Origin: Endozoicomonas sp. ISHI1
Lineage (GTDB): Bacteria > Pseudomonadota > Gammaproteobacteria > Pseudomonadales > Endozoicomonadaceae
Length of the DNA stretch: 64,000 nt
Assembly (NCBI RefSeq): GCF_024606225.1
Contig: NZ_JAGRPU010000007.1
Coordinates: 121,745 to 185,744 of the forward strand
Direction of reading: 5' to 3'
Shown here: positions 45,979 to 55,100 of the stretch, piece after piece
Layout of the letters: every line of letters starts with the position of its first letter
Numbering within the stretch: the first letter of the stretch is position 1
Translations under genes and position numbers: made by a program
The notes under the pieces: model-generated
The model's database searches: none
The model's input: the letters and a program-made list of their open reading frames with translations, nothing else
What the model was told of the DNA's origin: nothing

Positions 45979-46108
45979 AAACTGCAATGCTGATTACAGG
46001 TTTGAGAAGTTCACTCCTGATAAGAATACCCGCGACGAACTTTAATGCTAAAAATCAGTGGATGCCCCCCATAGCTACCCAAAAGAAACCAATCATAGAA
46101 GGATACAT
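45919..46108 (-). pseudogene. Possible remnant of an antisense integral membrane protein gene
   Basis: On the minus strand an ATG at 46108-46106, preceded by a GGAAG-like site, opens a hydrophobic frame: MYPSMIGFFWVAMGGIH, a TGA, FLALKFVAGILI, then LLKPVISIAVF and GAVVLLALLSI. The frame stays open after the TGA and runs into the 3' end of copy 8. It reads like two membrane segments of a lost gene with one nonsense codon (Trp to stop would fit). No family is recognised, and the call rests on hydrophobicity and the uniqueness of this DNA in the array. Confidence 0.35.
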
Positions 46109-46174
46109 AATGGTTTCTTCCGGTTCAGGCTATCGATTAAACCCTGCTATAAGCAACGACGTTATTCCCCGGCT

Positions 46175-46384
46175 GAAAAAACAATTCAGTTTTACTGACA
46201 TTGGACTTTGTCAGTTCGAGCAAAATTCGCTCAACAGCTTACCAGATTGGCCGCTGTGAACTAAATTCACTCAACAGCTTAACAGTGAGCGATTGACAGC
46301 CATGAGTGACTGAAAGTTGCCTCCTTGCCTGGTGTGGCAATCACTTTTCACGGTAATCAAAGTACTCAGCTCTGAGGTAGTAAA
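46175..46384 (+). promoter_or_regulatory. Right part of spacer 8-9 with leader and RBS of copy 9
   Basis: From 46175 the sequence matches the start of spacer 4-5 (CTGAAAAAACAA, TTTTACTG). AAATTCRCTCAACAGCTTA occurs twice, at 46223-46241 and 46263-46281; spacer 4-5 has one near copy. The leader follows from about 46283. Its hairpin is shortened to 5 bp (ACTTT with AAAGT). The RBS GAGG is at 46374-46377, in CAGCTCTGAGG. Confidence 0.6.
46223..46281 (+). repeat. Direct repeat pair of 19 bp in spacer 8-9
   Basis: AAATTCGCTCAACAGCTTA (46223-46241) and AAATTCACTCAACAGCTTA (46263-46281) differ at one base and lie 40 bp apart. A third near copy stands at 21005-21023 after copy 4. Confidence 0.85.
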
Positions 46385-49300
46385 ATGACACATGCTCACC
46401 CCAATGCATTAAGCCTTGCAGTGGCCATTACTATCAGCTCTTCCATCATTGCTACACAGGCACTGGCCGATCGCAGGCTACAGACAAAATCTATCGTTAT
46501 TCAGGACAATGGACATACGGAGTTCATCCAGAGTGAGGTCATAGTTAAGCCAACTTTAGGTGATGACCAGCAGCCAATAACCAAATCCTTTACAACCACC
46601 TACCCCGATCGAGCTGAATTCAGAGCCGACTACGATATTCCTTCCAAGGGCTTCACAGACGTTCTTTCTGGCATTGACGGTGGCGTTTCCACTGTTGATC
46701 TGTTTGAAACAGACGACAATGACATTGCTCAGAAGTACACCAAAGTCCTCAAGGTAGGTAATGAGGCAGTTTTCAGGTTCACCCATAATTTTTCAGAAAA
46801 TAAACTACTCATCGAAGTCAGAGACAGAATGACCCATAAGGATTCAATTGGAGCTGTGCGCTCTCAATTAGGCGACAATCATACATTAGAACCATTTACG
46901 AAAATTGCCAGCCCCGAACACTTGGTCGGAGTGCTGAAAGGTGTGAATGAAAGAGCAGGAAACCTTGGCGAAGTTGATCACTATGTTGTCCTTGCCAACC
47001 TTGAAGTAGACCAGGTTGAAGTGAAAGGGCGCACCTTCATGCGTCTCATCGTTTCCAGCGACCAGCCCCCTGAGCTGCAGCGTCTGGGTCAATCAATCTT
47101 TGTCAATGATGAGACGCTTTTAGCAGCAGCTACCTCTGCCTATACCCAGGTTCATGTTCTTGGGAAAGATTTACAACAGGGAGCTCTGGAAGATCTGTTG
47201 TCATTCTATAAACCCGTCGGCTATGTAGTACACGTCGAGGATGACACACAGGTCTATCCTGTACCTGAGGATTATCCAAAACTGGAAGTGACTGTGGCTG
47301 AGGGGGAGATTATTGTTTTTCATGGTCAGAAGCAGAATCCAACCGATATCGCTTTTGTGGAGGGTCTCTATGATATCTGGGAAGGATTTTACGACAATGG
47401 ACCTACTCCTGAAACAATAGCACTGGTTAAAAAAGACAAGTTCAAAAGCTACCAATACGTCATTCGAAGTCGGCAGCTGGCGCTGCTGGAGGAGTTAGCT
47501 GCGCAGCACATTACCAGACTTGACGAAGGTGGTAAACCGACGGATGAATACGAAGATACACTGGCCTCGCTTATATACTATGAATATATCCTGCAGGCAT
47601 TAACCAGCGCTACTTCAGATCAGGAAGATGGATTTGTAATCACCAGAACGCACATCAAATTAACGTCGTCGTTCATCACGCCAACCTGGATGCATATTCA
47701 ACTCACAGAACACTTTGGCTTCAAACCCATACTTAGAAATTTTCTGACTAACCGGAAGTTTATTCAAAATATTCATGAAATTATGTCTGTTATCGCCAAA
47801 ATGTCCGGCGATCCTTTTGACGATTCTTTTGACGCAGACCGCAGCTTTGCTTCCAAAGTCGCTGGCGTCTTTGCCGAACAGCTGCTTGAGATGGAGCACA
47901 AGCTGGAAAAACTGCAGGTAAGAGAGGCCATGCTCGCCGAGCTAAACGAAGCATTTCAACGCACAGGGACAATGGCCATGACCCATTTTGAGGAAAAACT
48001 GAGAGCCGTTGGACTCAATCAACCAGTTGTGAATGAGCTTAAAAAGATTCGTCAGGAGTTGGAAGAGACGAAAAACTCGGTGGATCAACTTGAGCAGGAT
48101 AATAAACGAATTCCGGAGCTCGAAAAACAACTTCTTGCTACCAGAGCAAAAGCCACAAACACTCCCAATAGTGAAATGGCAGCAGAGTTTGATATTGAGC
48201 CTGATGAAGACGACACATCAGAAGACAGGGCGCTGGAAACAAGGGTATCTACCAAACTCCTCAGGCTAGCAGAGCTTGAAGAAGAGCTGGATGACATTAA
48301 AACACCAGGCCACCCCAAAGCCAGACCTGAAGTACTTGAGACACTGAGCGTCATAGAAAAAGCCCTTGAGATACGTGACCTTGATGAAAAAGAAGATGTG
48401 TATCTCCGTCGCCGGTACATCTCTGAAAATATGCAGGAAAATATCAGAGACGCCAGACAGCAGGCAGAGAGAGAGGCCCTGGACATACTGGAAGTCGCAG
48501 AAGAAATACTCGACATCGAAGCCAATAAAGAGGACAACAAAATAGCAAGACTCGAAGTGGTCATGAAAACTCTTGACAGCGATGCGCTATCAGAAGAAAT
48601 ACTGGATGAGTCACTGGAAGAAATAGGTAACATCCGATGGGCATATGAAGGCAAAACTACGGATCTGGACGAGAAGGAATACAAACGCACTATGCTTCTT
48701 GTAAACCTTCGCCATAAAGTCGAAGACCCGGACATGCGAGCCAGAGAAAAACTCACCGATCTGCTGGAAGCCATAGAAACAATACTCAACATCAAATTCA
48801 ATAAAGAGGATGGAGAAGCAGAAAGGCTTGCCCGGATTTATTCAATACTTGAAGGCAATGATGTCTCAGAAAAATTGCTGGATCAGATAGATCAAACCCT
48901 CTGGAAAGGAGACAGCACAGCACTGAACAAGAGAGATATCAAACACAATAAGCTTCGGGGGACTCTTACCTATAAAGTCGAAGATTCCTACCTGGATAAG
49001 TTCGCCAGAGATCAACAGACAAGTCTGCTTGGCGCCATAGAGGACGAGCTGAGCATCTACCCTCATGAAAACGTTGCTGCCACAGAAAGAGGCAAGGCTT
49101 TCACTGCTAAACTGGCCAGAGATCTGAATCTGGCATTCGGGGAAGATAGCAAACTGTATGATCAGAAGGAAGCTCTGAAGGCCAGAGTTCAGGCATTAAT
49201 GGATGAAGTACACGAAGCTTATGACGATGTAGGTGTCAGAAGAGCCAGAAACAATGAATTGGCCCATCAACTCAAGATTGAGAACTATAAAGATGATGCC

Positions 49301-52132
49301 ACTATCGACAACCAGAACATTCTGATTGAAGCAAAGCTCAATGGACTGCTCGAAGAAATTTTCAATGCCGGTCAGTCTGCTGTTAATGTCCGTATCGCAA
49401 CCATTGAAAATGAGCTTGACAAGCAAATCGCGCGCCTTGGGCCCAAACCGCGATACGTTCTTGATCGTGAGAAAGCCAATGCTAAACGAGCATTGGCAAA
49501 AGCGGAAAGTGAGCTGACAGGTGTTCGTCGCAAACTGCACGCCCTTCGTGGCAAACACGAGGTATTTACAAGCTGTAAAGATAATCAGGGTCTGGACGAA
49601 GCCGGTATATTCGAGGAAGCATTGGCCGAGCTGCCTTTAGCCAGAAAAAAGTACACTCTGGTCACACAATTCCTGCAAGATTACGACAGCAAAAGTATGG
49701 AAGTGAACCATGCACAGTTTGAAGAGAGTAATGCACAAGAAAAACTGGATCATAAAAAACAGGAGATTATCGATTTTGGAGACTTCGAAGAGCAGGATAA
49801 AACTGCACATAACAAAGAGATAACTGCGCTGGGTTTAGTCCTGGAGCAGAAAAGTGAAGCTTTATCAAAAGCTAAAGATACTCTGACGGATTTCCATAAA
49901 ACAGCTCTTGACGCTACTGAAGAAGCCGTGGGTCTTAAACCAGACACTTCTGAAACCCATGAACAACGGGTTAATAACCTGAGAAACAAACAGGTTCAAC
50001 TGGGCGGAGATGATGGCACTGGCGGGAAGATCCTGCAAATGACCCACAAGCTGCACAGTCTCAACAGAGAAATAGAAGTCAGGAAAGCGAAAATAGAGAA
50101 ATTAAAGGAAGTCCTGAAGGCGGCAGAGCAAGCCGTCGAAAATGAAGGCGGTCCCTTCCAGTTCACACCGTGGCAGGTAAAAGTTCTGACCGATATGCAC
50201 GACTTCATGCAGGATCACTCTCTCAAGAAACAAGCTCTGGAAGCCGCAATGGGTTTGGCAGAATTAGCAGTAGAAAACGGTAAGAAAGTACCCTATTTCA
50301 CAATTTTCGATTTTGACGATGAACTTGCACCGGTTCGCCTCAGGGCATTGGTCGGAGAAGGTTTGACGTTTGATCAGGCCAATCGGATTGTGAAAGTCTT
50401 CAAGAGCCTGAAGACGACCTTTCCGACCCTCTCTTCCGGGGCTTTAAAACTTCAGCCTCCGAAGGTTCTGTCAAAAGTCCAGGGACTGGTTTTCAAGATC
50501 AGGCATCAGCTGCAAAACGGGGCTCAAGAATACGACGATGTCGTTTACGCCATGGGCAAAACAGCCATTCACTACATCGAGTATGAACCTCGGAACCTGG
50601 AAAGCTTCCCGGAATATCTGGCTACCCGTTTTGCCGGTGGTAAAAAGACTATTGCTCTGCTGCGTGAAGGTCTGATCAGCAAGGTTGAACTTGAGAGCTA
50701 CATGAAGGCCGTCAGAGGTGTCGACGGTTATCAGACAGTTGATGAATTTGAGCACTTCCTTGGTTATAGACATGCTGTCAGGGTGCCTGAGTTCAAGAAG
50801 GTTGTCCAGATGCTGTCCGACGAGTGGGTTGAGGAATTCATAGAAAATACCTTTACTCCTGTGTCCGTAACCAGCCAGGCGGGTATGAAAGAATCTGTTG
50901 CCGGCATGAAGGAGTATGCAGCGGCTGTCATCGCCAACTACATTCTTGACGATATTGCTTTTGAAAACGGCCGCAGGACGGCAGCATTCCTGACCAATGT
51001 TCAGGATACCCTGGCACCTTATGCCAATGCCGTTGGCGTGTCCGAATCAGACCTGATCCAGGCTATCCATGGCACATTGATGCAGGCTCATGCCGCAGCG
51101 GTTGATCAACAGCTCAATAATTACTGGGTCAAACCTTCAGCCTTTCTGGCACAGATTGTCACCTGGTACTACTCCAGTTACAAACCACTGCTGGTGACCC
51201 AGACCGCCGTGGAGGCTGCCATCCTGTCCCTGTCGAACCTGTCGCTTCTGTATCTCCTGGACTTCACCAACAGGGGCGATTACACGCACAGGATGATCAT
51301 ACCCTTCCAGCACTGGTTGGAAGGCTATAGTGTTGATCATGACCGAACCGGGCAATATGCCTACCACAATGAAATTGAAAAGTTCTCTGAAGTGGGCGGG
51401 CTGGCAATGCCGCTGGGCAGGGCCGCATCCTCAGTCGTTCTGCTGAAAACCGGCTCTCTGCTGTTTGCCAGACAGTACAATGCCAACCCCCGGATGTATC
51501 GCAGCATTTCCCGTCTGATGCCTGAAATGGTGAAATCCATGGCTTCCAGACAAGGGGTTCAGGTACCGCTGCTGCACAGGATCACTCCAGAAAAAGTGAA
51601 AACCCTGGCCTCTGCTACAGCCGGTTTGGTGCTGGGCCCGGTAGCCACGGCCGGATCATACGCCCACGGTCTTTTATCTGGATTTACCTACGCTCAAACC
51701 TTCGGATTCGCTCTGGCGTCGAGTCTCACTTTCGACTTCTTCATGAACGACAACAAAATGCTCACCCAATGGCTGGGTGGCCCCCTGGGCCGCAGTCTTG
51801 ACAAGATCAACCGCTGGAGAGGCGCCGTTGAAACGGAATCGGACTATGTGAAACGCACTACCATTGCCACACCGCAACGCTTCAATGAAACGGATGAAGA
51901 GTATACCAACCGTGTTAAAGCAAACAACGTGATGTATGGCTGGACAAGAAACGAGAATTATCTACAGTTCCGTGAACGACGTGATCGCACCATGATGATG
52001 TACGAGAATGGCTGGGAAAAATACTTCAGGGACAATGTACCTAAATGGTCATTCTCCCATGCAGAAAGTATTCCTTACTCTTACACTCTGGGTGCCCTCT
52101 ACGAATCCCGCGCCGAGCACTTTTTACGGTAA
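46385..52132 (+). CDS. Array copy 9, giant secreted coiled-coil protein (1915 aa, shortest complete copy)
   Basis: The signal peptide is residues 1-28. The N-terminal region resembles copies 4 and 8. The upstream coiled coil is short and has no IEGQL unit. The 90-residue unit is duplicated (about 695-789 and 790-877). PRYVLDRE is at 1022-1029. After the core, GKHEVFTS joins NQGLDEAGIFEEAL near 1065, so the LNQxMKxLQ and DEQTSEER segment is missing, an in-frame deletion. The C-terminal region starts near 1256 (GPFQFTPWQ), and the hydrophobic hairpin is at 1745-1787. The last residues EHFLR and the TAA stop are encoded by the leader element of copy 10, because the spacer is almost entirely deleted. 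Function is unknown. Confidence 0.97.
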   Translation: MTHAHPNALSLAVAITISSSIIATQALADRRLQTKSIVIQDNGHTEFIQSEVIVKPTLGDDQQPITKSFTTTYPDRAEFRADYDIPSKGFTDVLSGIDGGVSTVDLFETDDNDIAQKYTKVLKVGNEAVFRFTHNFSENKLLIEVRDRMTHKDSIGAVRSQLGDNHTLEPFTKIASPEHLVGVLKGVNERAGNLGEVDHYVVLANLEVDQVEVKGRTFMRLIVSSDQPPELQRLGQSIFVNDETLLAAATSAYTQVHVLGKDLQQGALEDLLSFYKPVGYVVHVEDDTQVYPVPEDYPKLEVTVAEGEIIVFHGQKQNPTDIAFVEGLYDIWEGFYDNGPTPETIALVKKDKFKSYQYVIRSRQLALLEELAAQHITRLDEGGKPTDEYEDTLASLIYYEYILQALTSATSDQEDGFVITRTHIKLTSSFITPTWMHIQLTEHFGFKPILRNFLTNRKFIQNIHEIMSVIAKMSGDPFDDSFDADRSFASKVAGVFAEQLLEMEHKLEKLQVREAMLAELNEAFQRTGTMAMTHFEEKLRAVGLNQPVVNELKKIRQELEETKNSVDQLEQDNKRIPELEKQLLATRAKATNTPNSEMAAEFDIEPDEDDTSEDRALETRVSTKLLRLAELEEELDDIKTPGHPKARPEVLETLSVIEKALEIRDLDEKEDVYLRRRYISENMQENIRDARQQAEREALDILEVAEEILDIEANKEDNKIARLEVVMKTLDSDALSEEILDESLEEIGNIRWAYEGKTTDLDEKEYKRTMLLVNLRHKVEDPDMRAREKLTDLLEAIETILNIKFNKEDGEAERLARIYSILEGNDVSEKLLDQIDQTLWKGDSTALNKRDIKHNKLRGTLTYKVEDSYLDKFARDQQTSLLGAIEDELSIYPHENVAATERGKAFTAKLARDLNLAFGEDSKLYDQKEALKARVQALMDEVHEAYDDVGVRRARNNELAHQLKIENYKDDATIDNQNILIEAKLNGLLEEIFNAGQSAVNVRIATIENELDKQIARLGPKPRYVLDREKANAKRALAKAESELTGVRRKLHALRGKHEVFTSCKDNQGLDEAGIFEEALAELPLARKKYTLVTQFLQDYDSKSMEVNHAQFEESNAQEKLDHKKQEIIDFGDFEEQDKTAHNKEITALGLVLEQKSEALSKAKDTLTDFHKTALDATEEAVGLKPDTSETHEQRVNNLRNKQVQLGGDDGTGGKILQMTHKLHSLNREIEVRKAKIEKLKEVLKAAEQAVENEGGPFQFTPWQVKVLTDMHDFMQDHSLKKQALEAAMGLAELAVENGKKVPYFTIFDFDDELAPVRLRALVGEGLTFDQANRIVKVFKSLKTTFPTLSSGALKLQPPKVLSKVQGLVFKIRHQLQNGAQEYDDVVYAMGKTAIHYIEYEPRNLESFPEYLATRFAGGKKTIALLREGLISKVELESYMKAVRGVDGYQTVDEFEHFLGYRHAVRVPEFKKVVQMLSDEWVEEFIENTFTPVSVTSQAGMKESVAGMKEYAAAVIANYILDDIAFENGRRTAAFLTNVQDTLAPYANAVGVSESDLIQAIHGTLMQAHAAAVDQQLNNYWVKPSAFLAQIVTWYYSSYKPLLVTQTAVEAAILSLSNLSLLYLLDFTNRGDYTHRMIIPFQHWLEGYSVDHDRTGQYAYHNEIEKFSEVGGLAMPLGRAASSVVLLKTGSLLFARQYNANPRMYRSISRLMPEMVKSMASRQGVQVPLLHRITPEKVKTLASATAGLVLGPVATAGSYAHGLLSGFTYAQTFGFALASSLTFDFFMNDNKMLTQWLGGPLGRSLDKINRWRGAVETESDYVKRTTIATPQRFNETDEEYTNRVKANNVMYGWTRNENYLQFRERRDRTMMMYENGWEKYFRDNVPKWSFSHAESIPYSYTLGALYESRAEHFLR
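48467..49015 (+). repeat. Tandem pair of about 90-residue helical units in copy 9
   Basis: The first unit has AEEILDI, LSEEILD, RWAYEGKT and RHKVED; the second has IETILNI, VSEKLLDQID, LWKGDST and TYKVED. The first unit shares the RWxYExKT variant with the first units of copies 4 and 10, and the second shares KFN/DQIDQTL with their second units, so the duplication came before these copies split. Confidence 0.8.
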
Positions 52133-52160
52133 TAAAAGTACTCAGTTCTGAGGTAGTAGT
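52133..52160 (+). promoter_or_regulatory. Shortened spacer 9-10 with RBS of copy 10
   Basis: Only 28 bp separate the stop of copy 9 from the start of copy 10. The leader hairpin is intact but overlaps the copy 9 coding end: ACTTTT (52119-52124) with AAAAGT (52134-52139), and the TAA stop lies in the loop. The RBS GAGG is at 52150-52153, followed by TAGTAGT and ATG. Confidence 0.65.
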
Positions 52161-55100
52161 ATGACACACGCTTGCCCCAATGCATTGCGCCTTGCCGTGG
52201 CCGTTGCCATCAGTTCTTCCATCCTTGGTACACAGGCACTGACCGAACGCAGGCTACAGACAAAATCTATCGATATTCAGGGCAATGGACACGCGGAGTT
52301 TACCCACAGTGAGGTCATAGTTAAGCCAACTTTAGGTCACAACCAGCAACCAATACCCAAATCCATTACCACCACCTACCCCGATCAGACTCAAACCAGA
52401 GCTGGCTATGAGATTCCTTCTGAAGGCTTCACAAATGTTCTTTCTGGCATCAGTGGTGGTGTTTCCAGTATTGATCTGTTTGAAACGGACAAAGATGGCG
52501 TTGCTCAGAAATACACCAAAGTCCTGAAGGCAGGTAATGAGGGGATCTTCAAGATTACCCATAATCTTGCCGAAGAAGTACTGGTCATTGAAGTCAGAAA
52601 CGGAATGACCAGTCAGGATTCAATTAAGGCTGTTCGAAGTCAATCGGGTGACATCCAACCACTGGAACCGACAACGAAAATCGCCAGCCCCAATCATTTG
52701 GTCGGGGTGCTGAAAGGAGCCAATGAAAGAGCAGGTAGCCTTGGCGAAGTTGATCACTATGTTGCCCTTGCCACCATCGAAGTTGACAAAATTGAAGTGA
52801 ACAGTCGCACCTTTATGCGCCTTGTCGCTGCAGACGATGAGCCTCCTGATTTGCAGAGTCTGGATCAAGCACTCTTTGTTAATGATGAGCCACTTTTGGC
52901 AGCAGCGACCTCTGCCTATACCCAGGTTCATACTCTGAGAGAGGGTTTACAACAGAAAGCTCTGGACGATCTTTTGTACTACCATAAACCCGTCGGCTAT
53001 GTTGTAAACGTTGGGGATGAGTGGCGGGCTTGCCCTGTGCCTGAAGGTTATCCAAAGCTGGAAGTGACTGAAGCTCCGGGAGAGATTATTGTTTTCCATG
53101 GTCAGAAGCAGAATCCGACAGATGTCGCTTTTGTGGAAAAAATCTTTGACGTCTGGAAAAGGGTTGATGCTAATACCCCCGCTCCTGGAGTATCAACACA
53201 AGTTAAAAAAGACAAGATCAAAAGCTACCAATACGTCATTCGAAGCAGGCAGATGGAACTGCTCGAGGGGTTAGCTGCGCGGCACGATGTTGGTGTTTTC
53301 GAAGATCATGATGCGGCGCTTATGCTGGCATACTATGAAATTCTCCAGCAGGCATTGACCGCTGCTACTCCTGATCATGCAGATGAATTTTATTTCTCAG
53401 TAGAACACGTCAAATTCGCCTCGTCTTTCATTACGCCACCCTCGATACATAATCAACTTGCAAAACACTTCAGCTTCAAACCCGCACTTAGAGATTTTCT
53501 GACTAACCCGCATTTTGTTCGGAATTTTCTCAATATTTTACCCTTTGCCGCCGAATTACAGACCGATAATTTTTACAACGCGAAACCGTTTGCAGACAAA
53601 ATCATGGCCGACATGGCCAGAGAGATGATTGAGAATCAAATCAAGCTGGAAGAGCAGCGGGCAGCAGAAGGCGAACTCATCAAGCTTAGAAACCAGTTAA
53701 GGATCACAACGGAGAAAGTTACTGCCAGTGAAATGCTAACAAAGGAAACACTCCTGCTCTATCGGCAATCTGAGGATGCGCGAGCACGGCTTTCTGTCTA
53801 TGTGGAAGAGCTGGTGAAAGAAGTTAACATACTGGATGTTCAACAAAAAAGCCTGCGCAACGAAATACTTTCAATGAGAGCTCCAGACGACGAATTTCAT
53901 AAAGATCAGCTTCAGAAAAACCAGGCACTGGAAGAACGCATCGCACAGTTTGAAGAACGCATCGCACATTTAGAAGAACGCATCGCACAATTTGAAGTAA
54001 TGCGACACAACAGATTCCATCGTCTTGCAGATTTGAAACCGAAAGTGGATGACATTACAACACCAGACCTCCAGGAAGCCATGCCTAAAGTCCTCAAGAC
54101 GCTGAGTGCCGTAGAAAAAGCTCTGGAGATTCATTACCTTGATGAAAACAACGATCTGTATCTCCGTCGTCAGGGCATTGCTGAAGACATGCAGGAATAC
54201 ATCAGAGACGCCAGACAGCGGGCAGAGGAAGAGGCCCGGTACATACTGGAAGTCGTAGCAGAAATGCTCAACATCAACGTCAGTGAAGAGGATGACAAAA
54301 CATCAAAACTCACCAGGATTTTCAGCGTACTTAACAGCTATGATCTCTCAGATAAAATACTGGGTGAAACGCTGGATGAGATTGATAGCATCCTCTGGAG
54401 ATATGAAAGCAAAATTCTGCACGCGAAGGATTTCCAGCTGCTCACCCTTCTTGCGCACCTTCACTATAAACTCCAGGACCCTGGCCCGAACACGCAAGCC
54501 AGAGACCAACAGACTGATCTGCTGGAAGCCATAGAAAAAATACTCAACATAAAATTCAATAAAGAGGACGACAATGCAGTAAAACTTGCCCGGGTTCATA
54601 CAATACTTGACGGCGATGATGTCTCAGGACACTTGCTGGATCAGATAGATCAAACCCTCCGGAAAGAAGACGGCGCAGCTCTGAACGAGAGGGATCTCAA
54701 ACTCAACAAGCTTCGTGCGATTCTTCACTATAAAGTCAAAGATTCGTGCCTGGACATGCAAGTCAAAAAACAACAGGCAAGTCTGCTTGGAGCTTTAGAG
54801 AGAGAGCTGAACATCTACCCTCATAGAAACGCTGCTGCTGAAGGAAGAGGCAAGGCTACCACTGTCAAACTGGCCAAAGTTCTGAATGTGGCATTTGAGC
54901 AGGATGACGACCTGGCTGAACAAAAGGGTGCCCTGAGCACTAAAATTCAGGAATTATTCGAAAAATCAGACGCACTCTATGATGACGAAGCTGCCCGAAG
55001 AGTCTGGAACAATGAAATGGCTCATCAACTCAACATTGAGGACTACAAAGAGGATGCCACTATTGAAGACCAGAACAGTCTGGTTGAAAAAAAACTCCAA

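Noticed and set aside
45975..46259. 94-codon + strand frame starting at GTG and overlapping the stop of copy 8
   Set aside because: No RBS, no recognisable protein. It spans the unique fragment and the spacer-type repeat, so it is probably open by chance; the antisense hydrophobic reading is more protein-like.
52133..52160. Hairpin ACTTTT/AAAAGT as a terminator
   Set aside because: The stem is short and AT-only apart from one pair, it is not followed by a T run, and it lies just before a start codon.
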